This document shows, piece by piece, positions 1 to 5,605 of a stretch of DNA of 9,066 bases. The stretch lies in assembly GCA_903835865.1 (NCBI GenBank), contig CAILON010000056.1, positions 1 through 9,066 on the forward strand. Direction: 5' to 3'. The position numbers and the translations under genes are program-made. Each line of letters begins with the position of its first letter. Position 1 is the stretch's first letter. A model generated the notes under the pieces. That model had not been told where the DNA came from. It searched no databases and was given only the letters and a program-made list of their open reading frames with translations. The DNA comes from an uncultured beta proteobacterium. GTDB lineage: Bacteria; Pseudomonadota; Gammaproteobacteria; Burkholderiales; Burkholderiaceae.

Positions 1-17
1 TGAGGATTGATTACTTT

Positions 18-23
18 GGAGGA
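18..23 (+). promoter_or_regulatory. Ribosome binding site of lon
   Basis: GGAGGA lies 8 bases before the ATG at 32. This is a strong Shine-Dalgarno match at a normal distance and supports that start. It is the only strong ribosome binding site in the window: the starts of the ppiD-like, tesA, ybbA-like and purL genes all lack one. The lon promoter is not visible and must lie upstream of the window. Confidence 0.85.
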
Positions 24-31
24 TTTGCCCT

Positions 32-2464
32 ATGCCTGGCCACTTATTACTACCCTCTGAACCCATTCAACTACCTTTGCTCCCGCTAAGGGATGTAGTT
101 GTCTTTCCCCATATGGTGATCCCTTTGTTTGTGGGACGCCCAAAATCTATTAAAGCTTTAGAAGCGGCCATGGAAACGGGCAAAAATGTTCTTTTGGTCG
201 CCCAAAAGGCAGCGGCCAAAGATGAGCCTGAAATAGAGGATCTTTACGAAGTTGGCTGCATTGCAAACATCCTTCAGATGCTTAAACTTCCAGACGGTAC
301 GGTCAAAGTATTGGTGGAAGGCGTGCAGCGCGCTGAAGTAAGCCAGATTGAAGACAGCATGGGCTACTTCAATTGCGAGGCAACACCAACAGCAATCAAT
401 GCCTTAGATGCGCATGAAACTGAAGCATTGCGTCGCGCCATCATGGCTCAGTTTGATCAGTACGTAAAACTCAACAAAAAAGTACCACAAGAAATTTTGT
501 CATCACTTGGTGGCATTGACGATCCAAGCCGTTTAGCTGATACCATCTGCGCTCACTTGCCAGTAAAGCTAGAACAAAAGCAGCGCTTGCTTGAGATGAC
601 AGATGTAGTCCAGCGCTTAGAAAGTCTTTTAGCTGATCTCGAAAGTGAGATTGACATCTTGCAAGTAGAAAAGCGTATACGTGGACGCGTAAAGCGCCAA
701 ATGGAAAAGAGCCAACGCGAGTACTACCTGAATGAGCAAGTAAAGGCTATTCAGAAGGAGCTTGGTGAAGGTGAAGAGGGCGCTGATTTAGAAGAGCTTG
801 AAAAGCGCATCAAGGCAGCACGCATGCCTAAAGAGGCCCTAAAGAAAGCAGAGTCTGAGCTTAAAAAACTCAAGCTGATGTCACCAATGTCTGCTGAAGC
901 TACAGTAATAAGAAACTTTATCGATACTTTGGTGAACCTTCCCTGGAAGAAAAAAACCAAGATTAATAATGACCTGACGCATGCAGAAAAAGTATTGGAT
1001 GAAGATCATTACGGCTTAGATAAAGTTAAAGAACGCATTTTGGAATATCTTGCTGTTCAGCAACGTGTTGATCGTGTTAAGGCCCCCATTCTTTGCTTGG
1101 TAGGGCCTCCAGGGGTTGGTAAAACCTCCCTAGGTCAATCTATTGCAAGAGCAACAAATCGTAAATTTGTTCGTATGGCTCTAGGTGGTGTACGTGATGA
1201 ATCTGAAATTCGTGGCCATCGTCGTACCTATATTGGATCAATGCCCGGCAAGATACTCAATAGCCTGACTAAGGTGGGTGTACGAAATCCCTTATTCCTG
1301 CTCGATGAGGTCGATAAAATGGGGATGGATTTTCGCGGAGATCCAGCAAGTGCTTTATTGGAAGTTTTAGACCCAGAACAGAATCATACTTTTCAAGATC
1401 ATTATGTAGAAGTTGATTTTGATCTGTCAGATGTCATGTTCGTTGCAACATCGAATTCTTTAAATATCCCTGGGCCACTTCTTGACCGTTTAGAGATCAT
1501 TCGTTTGGCTGGATATACCGAGGACGAGAAAACGAGCATTGCGGTTAATTATTTAATTCCCAAGCAAATTAAAAATAATGGTCTGAAAAAGGATGAATTA
1601 AAGATTGAGGAAAGTGCTGTTCGTAGCATGATTCGTTACTACACCCGCGAGGCAGGTGTCAGATCTCTCGAACGCGAAATTAGCAAGATTTGTCGCAAAG
1701 TAGTTAAGTTATTGCTCCTCAAAAAAGAGGCCGCTCCAATTGTTGTGAATGCAGATAATCTTGAGAAGTTCCTCTCAGTTCGCATGTATGACTTTGGATT
1801 GGCTAGCAAAGAGAATCAAGTTGGTCAAGTTACTGGATTAGCTTGGACTGAAGTGGGTGGCGATCTTCTAACAATTGAAGCAGCCGTGATGCCTGGAAAG
1901 GGCGTCATTACACGAACGGGTTCGATTGGCGATGTAATGAAAGAATCAGTAGAAGCTGCTCGAACAGTAGTACGTTCAAGATCTCGCCGCCTTGGAATTG
2001 CGGATGAATCCTTTGAAAAGAAAGACATTCATATTCACTTTCCTGATGGCGCTACTCCAAAAGATGGACCTTCAGCGGGCATAGCCATTACAACTGCTTT
2101 AGTTTCGGTTTTCACTGGAATTCCAATTCGGTCTGATGTTGCAATGACGGGTGAAATTACCTTGCGGGGTGAAGTTTTGCCAATCGGAGGCTTAAAAGAG
2201 AAGTTATTGGCTGCACATCGCGGTGGTATCAAGCTTGCATTAATCCCAGAGGAAAACGTCAAAGATTTAATAGATATTCCAGATAATGTGAAGAATGCGA
2301 TTGAGATAGTTCCAGTACGCTGGATCGATAAAGTGCTAGAGCTTGCGTTAGAGCGGATGCCACAAGCGTTGATAGATCCAACCCCAGAAGAGTTAGCGAA
2401 AAAGGCAGCAGAGGCTAGTAAAGCCAATGAAAAACTCTCTTCGGGTGATGTTTTGAAACACTAA
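32..2464 (+). CDS. lon: ATP-dependent endopeptidase Lon (La)
   Basis: Complete 810-residue Lon, the cytoplasmic homo-oligomeric AAA+ serine protease that degrades misfolded proteins and short-lived regulators. The N-terminal substrate-binding LAN domain covers about residues 12-205 and opens with the typical LPLLPLRDVVVFPHM. A charged helical, coiled-coil linker follows (about 205-300). The AAA+ module has Walker A GPPGVGKTS (358-366, Lys364), Walker B LFLLDEVDK (421-429), a probable arginine finger at Arg486 and a sensor-2 arginine at Arg544. The protease domain carries catalytic Ser681 in DGPSAG and Lys724 in LKEKLLAAHRGG. Each key residue is offset by two from E. coli Lon (K362, S679, K722), so all machinery is intact. 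The C-terminal tail (about 780-810) is Ala/Lys/Glu-rich and runs beyond the E. coli protein, which is usual in this group. The start is set by the upstream GGAGGA. Any heat-shock promoter would be outside the window. Confidence 0.98.
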   Translation: MPGHLLLPSEPIQLPLLPLRDVVVFPHMVIPLFVGRPKSIKALEAAMETGKNVLLVAQKAAAKDEPEIEDLYEVGCIANILQMLKLPDGTVKVLVEGVQRAEVSQIEDSMGYFNCEATPTAINALDAHETEALRRAIMAQFDQYVKLNKKVPQEILSSLGGIDDPSRLADTICAHLPVKLEQKQRLLEMTDVVQRLESLLADLESEIDILQVEKRIRGRVKRQMEKSQREYYLNEQVKAIQKELGEGEEGADLEELEKRIKAARMPKEALKKAESELKKLKLMSPMSAEATVIRNFIDTLVNLPWKKKTKINNDLTHAEKVLDEDHYGLDKVKERILEYLAVQQRVDRVKAPILCLVGPPGVGKTSLGQSIARATNRKFVRMALGGVRDESEIRGHRRTYIGSMPGKILNSLTKVGVRNPLFLLDEVDKMGMDFRGDPASALLEVLDPEQNHTFQDHYVEVDFDLSDVMFVATSNSLNIPGPLLDRLEIIRLAGYTEDEKTSIAVNYLIPKQIKNNGLKKDELKIEESAVRSMIRYYTREAGVRSLEREISKICRKVVKLLLLKKEAAPIVVNADNLEKFLSVRMYDFGLASKENQVGQVTGLAWTEVGGDLLTIEAAVMPGKGVITRTGSIGDVMKESVEAARTVVRSRSRRLGIADESFEKKDIHIHFPDGATPKDGPSAGIAITTALVSVFTGIPIRSDVAMTGEITLRGEVLPIGGLKEKLLAAHRGGIKLALIPEENVKDLIDIPDNVKNAIEIVPVRWIDKVLELALERMPQALIDPTPEELAKKAAEASKANEKLSSGDVLKH

Positions 2465-2471
2465 GAATTGA

Positions 2472-2523
2472 GGGATTTCCTGTCTCTTTTGCCTTGCTTT
2501 TTTATCAAAATAGACGAAATCCC
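2472..2523 (+). repeat. Imperfect inverted repeat after lon, possible stem-loop
   Basis: GGGATTTC (2472-2479) pairs with GAAATCCC (2516-2523). After a 2-base bulge, GTCT (2482-2485) pairs with AGAC (2512-2515), and TTTT (2487-2490) can pair with AAAA (2507-2510). The first arm begins 7 bases after the lon stop. No T-run follows the second arm (GCATTCCATTTTG), so it is not a standard intrinsic terminator. It may protect the lon mRNA 3' end, terminate weakly, or separate lon transcription from the tRNA promoter just downstream. The pairing is visible in the sequence; the role is inferred. Confidence 0.45.
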
Positions 2524-2545
2524 GCATTCCATTTTGCGATTAAGT

Positions 2546-2551
2546 TACAAT
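2546..2551 (+). promoter_or_regulatory. Probable -10 box of the tRNA-Val promoter
   Basis: TACAAT matches the sigma-70 -10 consensus at five of six positions and would start transcription near 2558, giving a 12-base leader before the tRNA. No convincing -35 box is present: the hexamer at a 17-base spacing is CGCATT and overlaps the end of the inverted repeat behind lon. The call rests on the -10 match and its position. Confidence 0.4.
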
Positions 2552-2569
2552 CTGTTCTGTAATATTTTG

Positions 2570-2645
2570 GGGCGCTTAGCTCAGCTGGTAGAGCGTCTGC
2601 CTTACACGCAGAATGTCGGCGGTTCGAACCCGTCAGCGCCCACCA
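2570..2645 (+). tRNA. tRNA-Val, anticodon UAC
   Basis: A complete 76-base tRNA with encoded CCA (2643-2645). The acceptor stem pairs GGGCGCT (2570-2576) with AGCGCCC (2635-2641), with discriminator A2642. The D arm is GCTC/GAGC (2579-2582 with 2591-2594). The anticodon stem is TCTGC/GCAGA (2596-2600 with 2608-2612) around loop CTTACAC, which places TAC at 2603-2605. The T stem is GGCGG/CCGTC with one G-U pair around TTCGAAC. All arms pair, so the gene should be functional. It decodes valine GUA and GUG codons. It sits between lon and the ppiD-like gene, and no duplicated tRNA 3' end or integrase nearby suggests an integrated element. Confidence 0.97.
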
Positions 2646-2700
2646 AATATTTACTTCATAAAAGCCATTTTCAGGCCATTCCAACTACTTATGCAACCCC

Positions 2701-2734
2701 CTAGTAAACTAATGGCATTCTTATTATTTACTAG
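2701..2734 (+). repeat. Inverted repeat in the ppiD leader
   Basis: CTAGTAAA (2701-2708) and TTTACTAG (2727-2734) are perfect reverse complements. Skipping C2709, TAA (2710-2712) also pairs with TTA (2724-2726), giving an 11-bp stem with one bulge and an 11-base loop. It ends 11 bases before the ppiD start codon. It could be an operator, because it surrounds a possible -10 box, or an RNA hairpin limiting ribosome access. The stem is AT-rich and lacks a following T-run, so it is unlikely to terminate the tRNA transcript. Confidence 0.5.
2722..2727 (+). promoter_or_regulatory. Possible -10 box for the ppiD-like gene
   Basis: TATTAT matches the sigma-70 -10 consensus at five of six positions and would give a start near 2734, leaving a leader of about 12 bases. 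The positions expected for a -35 box (around 2699-2704, CCCTAG) do not match. The region is AT-rich, so a chance match is quite possible. Alternatively the gene is read through from lon or the tRNA promoter. Confidence 0.25.
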
Positions 2735-2740
2735 CGAACC

Positions 2741-2752
2741 CAAACATGTTTG
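2741..2752. repeat. 12-base palindrome over the ppiD start codon
   Basis: CAAACATGTTTG is a perfect palindrome centred on the ATG. As RNA it could form a 4-bp stem with CAUG in the loop, exposing the start codon; as DNA it could bind a dimeric protein. About two such palindromes are expected by chance in 9 kb, so only its position makes it notable. Confidence 0.3.
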
Positions 2753-4206
2753 ACACCATACGTAAGCACCAAAAGTTAATGCAATTCGCATTAATGTTGG
2801 TCATTGTTCCTTCATTTGCGTTTTTCGGTATTTCCAGCTATTCCGGTTTTTTAGATAAAGAAACAGACTTGGTGAAGGTGAATGGAAAACCCATTACAGC
2901 CCAAGAGGTGGAAATTGCAGCCAAACGACAGGCCGAACGTGCTGGTGGTAATATTCAGATTGCCCAAAGCCTGCAATTTCGTCAGGCAGTTTTAAATGAG
3001 CTCTTACAGCAGAGTATTTTAGGTTTTGCTGTAACTAACTTACATCTTCAGGTTGGAAAAGAGGCTTTGATTAAGAGCTTGCAGAACATTCCTCAGATTA
3101 GAGCGCTTTATAAACCTGATGGAAGTTTTGACGAGGTTCGCTTCAAACAGCTTTTGACAAGCAACGGTCTGAACGAAGAGCAGTTCTATGCAAGCCAAGC
3201 CTTTGATTTAAAGATTAGCCAATTACTAAATTCTGTTGCTCGTACTGAGTTGGCTAGTCCAAAAATTTCTGAAATCGTTTCCACTCTATACGAGAGTGAG
3301 CGCCAAGTGCAGGCTTTACAATTTGATGCAAAAGACTATCTATCTAAGGTAAATCCTTCACCAGAAGAACTACAGGCATTCTACGAGTCGAATTCAAAAC
3401 TATTTGTAAGCCCGGAATTTGTCGATGTTGAATATATCGTTCTTAAGGCCGACCCCAAAGAAGACAGCAAGGTCTTTAGTGAAAAGGCAGATCAATTTGC
3501 CAATTTGACCTATGACCAATCGGATAGCCTGAAGCCTGCTGCTGATAAATTAAAACTGAGTATCCAAACTCAAAAAGGGCTCACAAGAGCAGGGGTAAAT
3601 ATTGCTAAAGATCACCCTTTAGCAAATCCTAAAGTGGTGCAGTCCTTGTTTGGTGATGAGGCGGTAAAAAATAAACGTAATATTGAGGCTGTTCAAATCA
3701 CACCTGGCGTGTTTGTCTCTGCTCGGGTTGTGATTTTCCACCCAGCACAAACTTTACCTTTCAAAGATGTTGCGGCTGAAGTTAAGCGCCAGGTTAGTCA
3801 ACGTTTAGCCGAAAAGATGGCTGTTGCTGCTGCATCAGATCGTTATGCAGTTTTACAAAAAGATCCTAAGAGTGCCGTTGGTTTTGCAAACCCAATTTGG
3901 ATCTCTCGAAATAAACCGGCAAATCTAGTTGGATCGTCCCTGGATGATGTGATGACAATTAATCCTGATAAATTTCCTGCAGTAGTCTCAGTGCCGAATC
4001 CTGGTATTGGGACCACTTTGTATCGTGTAGACCAGGTGCGTCAGCCTGTAGGCGTTGATGCAAAGGTGCACATGGCTCAGGCTGCGCAAATTCAGGCCTT
4101 GTCAGCCCAGGCAGAATTTGCAGGCTTCATGTCCTATTGGCGTGATGCAGCAAGCGTAAAAATAATCAATCCATTGAAGCCAGCAACAACTACTGCTGGT
4201 AGTTAA
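2746..4206 (+). CDS. PpiD/SurA-like periplasmic chaperone lacking the parvulin domain
   Basis: A 486-residue inner-membrane-anchored protein of the PpiD family, the periplasmic folding factors that meet proteins leaving the Sec translocon. A short cytoplasmic N-terminus with basic residues (MFDTIRKHQK) precedes one membrane segment (about 11-29), then a SurA-N-like chaperone domain beginning VKVNGKPITAQEV (43 onward, to about 165). PpiD proteins of related bacteria are usually about 620-650 residues with a central parvulin domain. Here no parvulin signature such as GGDLGW occurs: VDVEYIVLKAD (226-236), normally just before that domain, runs within about 15 residues into FANLTYDQSDSLKP (251-264), normally after it. 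The reading frame is open throughout, so this looks like a clean domain loss and the protein probably acts as a chaperone only. The position downstream of lon matches E. coli ppiD. The ATG at 2746 lacks a Shine-Dalgarno sequence, but it is the only start that gives the usual N-terminus. Confidence 0.88.
   Translation: MFDTIRKHQKLMQFALMLVIVPSFAFFGISSYSGFLDKETDLVKVNGKPITAQEVEIAAKRQAERAGGNIQIAQSLQFRQAVLNELLQQSILGFAVTNLHLQVGKEALIKSLQNIPQIRALYKPDGSFDEVRFKQLLTSNGLNEEQFYASQAFDLKISQLLNSVARTELASPKISEIVSTLYESERQVQALQFDAKDYLSKVNPSPEELQAFYESNSKLFVSPEFVDVEYIVLKADPKEDSKVFSEKADQFANLTYDQSDSLKPAADKLKLSIQTQKGLTRAGVNIAKDHPLANPKVVQSLFGDEAVKNKRNIEAVQITPGVFVSARVVIFHPAQTLPFKDVAAEVKRQVSQRLAEKMAVAAASDRYAVLQKDPKSAVGFANPIWISRNKPANLVGSSLDDVMTINPDKFPAVVSVPNPGIGTTLYRVDQVRQPVGVDAKVHMAQAAQIQALSAQAEFAGFMSYWRDAASVKIINPLKPATTTAGS
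4180..4199. terminator. Hairpin at the ppiD/tesA convergent junction, weak terminator candidate
   Basis: CCAGCA (4180-4185) pairs with TGCTGG (4194-4199) around an 8-base loop, inside the last codons of the ppiD-like gene and 14 bases beyond the tesA stop on the other strand. No T-run follows on either strand, so it is not a canonical intrinsic terminator. It is the best stem in the junction and could stall or stabilise the ends of both transcripts. Confidence 0.25.
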
Positions 4207-4212
4207 GGCTGT

Positions 4213-4884
4213 TTACGGCATCGGATTACTTTTTAGTAAATTTTGATAAGAGCCCATAGCACTCCAGACATTTTTAAAAAGTAGAGGTTGCGCTTTTTCG
4301 TTTGGATGTATGTTATCTGCCTGGAATAAATCTCTACGCGCCGCAAGCCCTTGCATAAAAAATGGTAGCAATTCAATATGCTCCTGGGCTGCTAATTTAG
4401 CGAATATTTGTTTAAATCTTTTGGTGTATTCCAGTCCGTAGTTTGGGGGGATTTGTATACCAAATAGTAAAACCTTTGCGCCCGATTGCTTGCTCAATTG
4501 GATCATCTTACGAAGATTCTTTTCAGTTTCATCAACGGAGAGTCCACGTAATGCGTCATTTGCGCCAAGCTCTAACAAGACAATCCCTGGTTTTTTTTGC
4601 TCCAATAAAGTGGGTAGCCTGGTCAGGCCACCTGAGCTTGTTTCCCCGCTAATACTGGCATTAAATACTGTCCACGTACTTCCCTGTTTTTGAAGTTGAT
4701 CTTCTAGTAGCTTTACCCACCCGGCACCTCGAGCGATTCCGTATTCAGCGGATAGGCTATCTCCCATGACCAAAATACTGTTATTCGCGTGGGACGATGT
4801 GACAATAGTCAATAACAGGCAAAATAGTCCCGCAGCAACCGATCTTCCAGAATAGAAGAATTTCCAATAGTTTTGTTTCATCAT
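4213..4884 (-). CDS. tesA: TesA-type SGNH esterase / acyl-CoA thioesterase I / lysophospholipase
   Basis: A 223-residue exported hydrolase of the SGNH (GDSL) superfamily, very similar to E. coli TesA (thioesterase I / protease I / lysophospholipase L1), which cleaves acyl thioesters and other esters in the periplasm. Counting from the chosen ATG, a signal peptide (lysine near the N-terminus, hydrophobic core about 17-28) ends at SSHA before NNS, with predicted cleavage after residue 33. Block I is GDSLS with nucleophile Ser43, block II SGET supplies oxyanion Gly80, block III GAND supplies Asn109, and block V DNIHPN carries catalytic Asp190 and His193. All four blocks are intact. A GTG at 4903-4905 would add 7 residues and an unusually long n-region. 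ATG 4882-4884 or the adjacent ATG 4879-4881 is preferred; none has a clear ribosome binding site. It is divergent from the ABC ATPase, as E. coli tesA is from ybbA, and ends 6 bases from the ppiD-like gene. Confidence 0.93.
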   Translation of the reverse strand: MMKQNYWKFFYSGRSVAAGLFCLLLTIVTSSHANNSILVMGDSLSAEYGIARGAGWVKLLEDQLQKQGSTWTVFNASISGETSSGGLTRLPTLLEQKKPGIVLLELGANDALRGLSVDETEKNLRKMIQLSKQSGAKVLLFGIQIPPNYGLEYTKRFKQIFAKLAAQEHIELLPFFMQGLAARRDLFQADNIHPNEKAQPLLFKNVWSAMGSYQNLLKSNPMP

Positions 4885-4909
4885 TTTAAGAATGTTCGCA
4901 TCCACATTT

Positions 4910-5584
4910 ATGAGCCACTCAGTAAAAGTTCTTAGTGCAAATCAATTGGGTAAATCCGTCACATCTAGTGACGGTACATTGACTATTTTGCACGACATTT
5001 GCTTTGAACTCTTCCAAGGGGAGAGTGTAGCCATTACGGGCTCCTCGGGCTCTGGGAAAAGCACCTTATTAAGTTTGCTGGCAGGCTTGGATACTCCAAC
5101 GAACGGTAATGTCAATTTGATGGGGCAAAATCTCAATCTTATTGATGAAGATGGTAGGGCATCATTACGAGCGGCTCATGTTGGCTTTGTGTTTCAGTCC
5201 TTTCAGCTCCTAGCCCATCTTACGGCCCTTGAAAATGTGATGCTGCCAGCCGAACTGAAGGGCTCTACAAATGCAAAGGAAGAGGCCACCTATTGGCTTG
5301 AAAAAGTAGGCCTAAGTGACCGTCTAAAGCACTTTCCTAGAACGCTTTCTGGTGGGGAGCAGCAGAGGGTGGCATTAGCGCGGGCATTTATTAATCAACC
5401 CACCATCCTCTTTGCTGATGAACCTACGGGTAGTCTTGATGAGGCTAGTGGAAATCGGGTTATTGACCTACTTTTTGATCTAAATAGAGCCAATAATTCA
5501 ACCTTAATTCTGGTCACTCATGATCCAGCCCTAGCCAGTCGGTGTCAGCGGCAATTACATCTTCAGGGTGGAAGATTGTTGTAG
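4910..5584 (+). CDS. ybbA: YbbA/LolD-type ABC transporter ATP-binding protein
   Basis: A 224-residue cytoplasmic ATPase subunit of the LolD/MacB/FtsE class, closest to E. coli YbbA, partner of the permease YbbP. Counting from the ATG at 4910: Walker [10 protein letters not shown] (44-52, Lys50), Q-loop Gln96 in [10 protein letters not shown], signature [10 protein letters not shown] (146-155), Walker [10 protein letters not shown] with Asp170 and catalytic Glu171, D-loop SLD, and switch His204 in LVTHD. The stretch HVGFVFQSF followed by TALENV resembles YbbA strongly. All ATPase motifs are complete. Starting at 4910 puts KSV at residues 15-17, as in E. coli YbbA; an ATG at 4892 would add 6 residues and cannot be excluded. 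Neither start has a good ribosome binding site. No membrane permease gene follows, because purL starts 21 bases after the stop, so the partner must be encoded elsewhere or be absent. The substrate is unknown. Confidence 0.9.
   Translation: MSHSVKVLSANQLGKSVTSSDGTLTILHDICFELFQGESVAITGSSGSGKSTLLSLLAGLDTPTNGNVNLMGQNLNLIDEDGRASLRAAHVGFVFQSFQLLAHLTALENVMLPAELKGSTNAKEEATYWLEKVGLSDRLKHFPRTLSGGEQQRVALARAFINQPTILFADEPTGSLDEASGNRVIDLLFDLNRANNSTLILVTHDPALASRCQRQLHLQGGRLL
4956..4974. repeat. Inverted repeat inside the 5' end of the ybbA-like gene
   Basis: CCGTCAC (4956-4962) and GTGACGG (4968-4974) are perfect reverse complements around ATCTA. It lies in the codons for about KSVTSSDG and about 70 bases upstream of the tesA start, where a tesA promoter or operator could be. 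It may be a regulator site or an RNA hairpin. A few 7-bp repeats with short loops are expected by chance in 9 kb, so a function is unproven. Confidence 0.3.
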
Positions 5585-5593
5585 GCTAAACCT

Positions 5594-5599
5594 TATAAT
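5594..5599 (+). promoter_or_regulatory. Perfect -10 box immediately upstream of purL
   Basis: TATAAT matches the sigma-70 -10 consensus exactly. With the hexamer at -12 to -7, transcription would start at 5606, the A of the purL ATG, giving a leaderless mRNA. There is no good -35 box at 15-19 bases spacing (for example GAAGAT at 17) and no extended TG motif, so promoter strength is uncertain. The purL ATG also lacks a usable Shine-Dalgarno sequence, since AGGG at 5602-5605 abuts it directly. Confidence 0.5.
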
Positions 5600-5605
5600 C
5601 TAGGG

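Noticed and set aside
1..31. TGA at 1-3 as the stop codon of an upstream clpX
   Set aside because: clpX commonly precedes lon, but three bases cannot identify a gene or its frame.
2035..2427. A 130-codon open frame on the minus strand inside lon
   Set aside because: It lies opposite the conserved protease domain, has no recognisable protein features and is explained by lon codon usage.
2468..2704. A 78-codon open frame running through the lon-ppiD gap
   Set aside because: It covers the whole tRNA-Val gene, has no ribosome binding site, and its protein contains the usual meaningless translation of a tRNA. It is not a gene.
2570..2745. tRNA gene as an integration site for a mobile element
   Set aside because: There is no integrase, no duplicated tRNA 3' end and no change in gene content beside it; the next gene is a conserved chromosomal neighbour.
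4226..4239. TTACT-TTTT-AGTAA stem followed by ATTTT as a terminator for the ppiD-like gene
   Set aside because: The stem is five base pairs with one G-C pair and lies within the tesA coding sequence; it is too weak to call a terminator.
4443..4693. Two short plus-strand frames inside tesA
   Set aside because: They are antisense to the conserved SGNH blocks of tesA and show no independent coding evidence.
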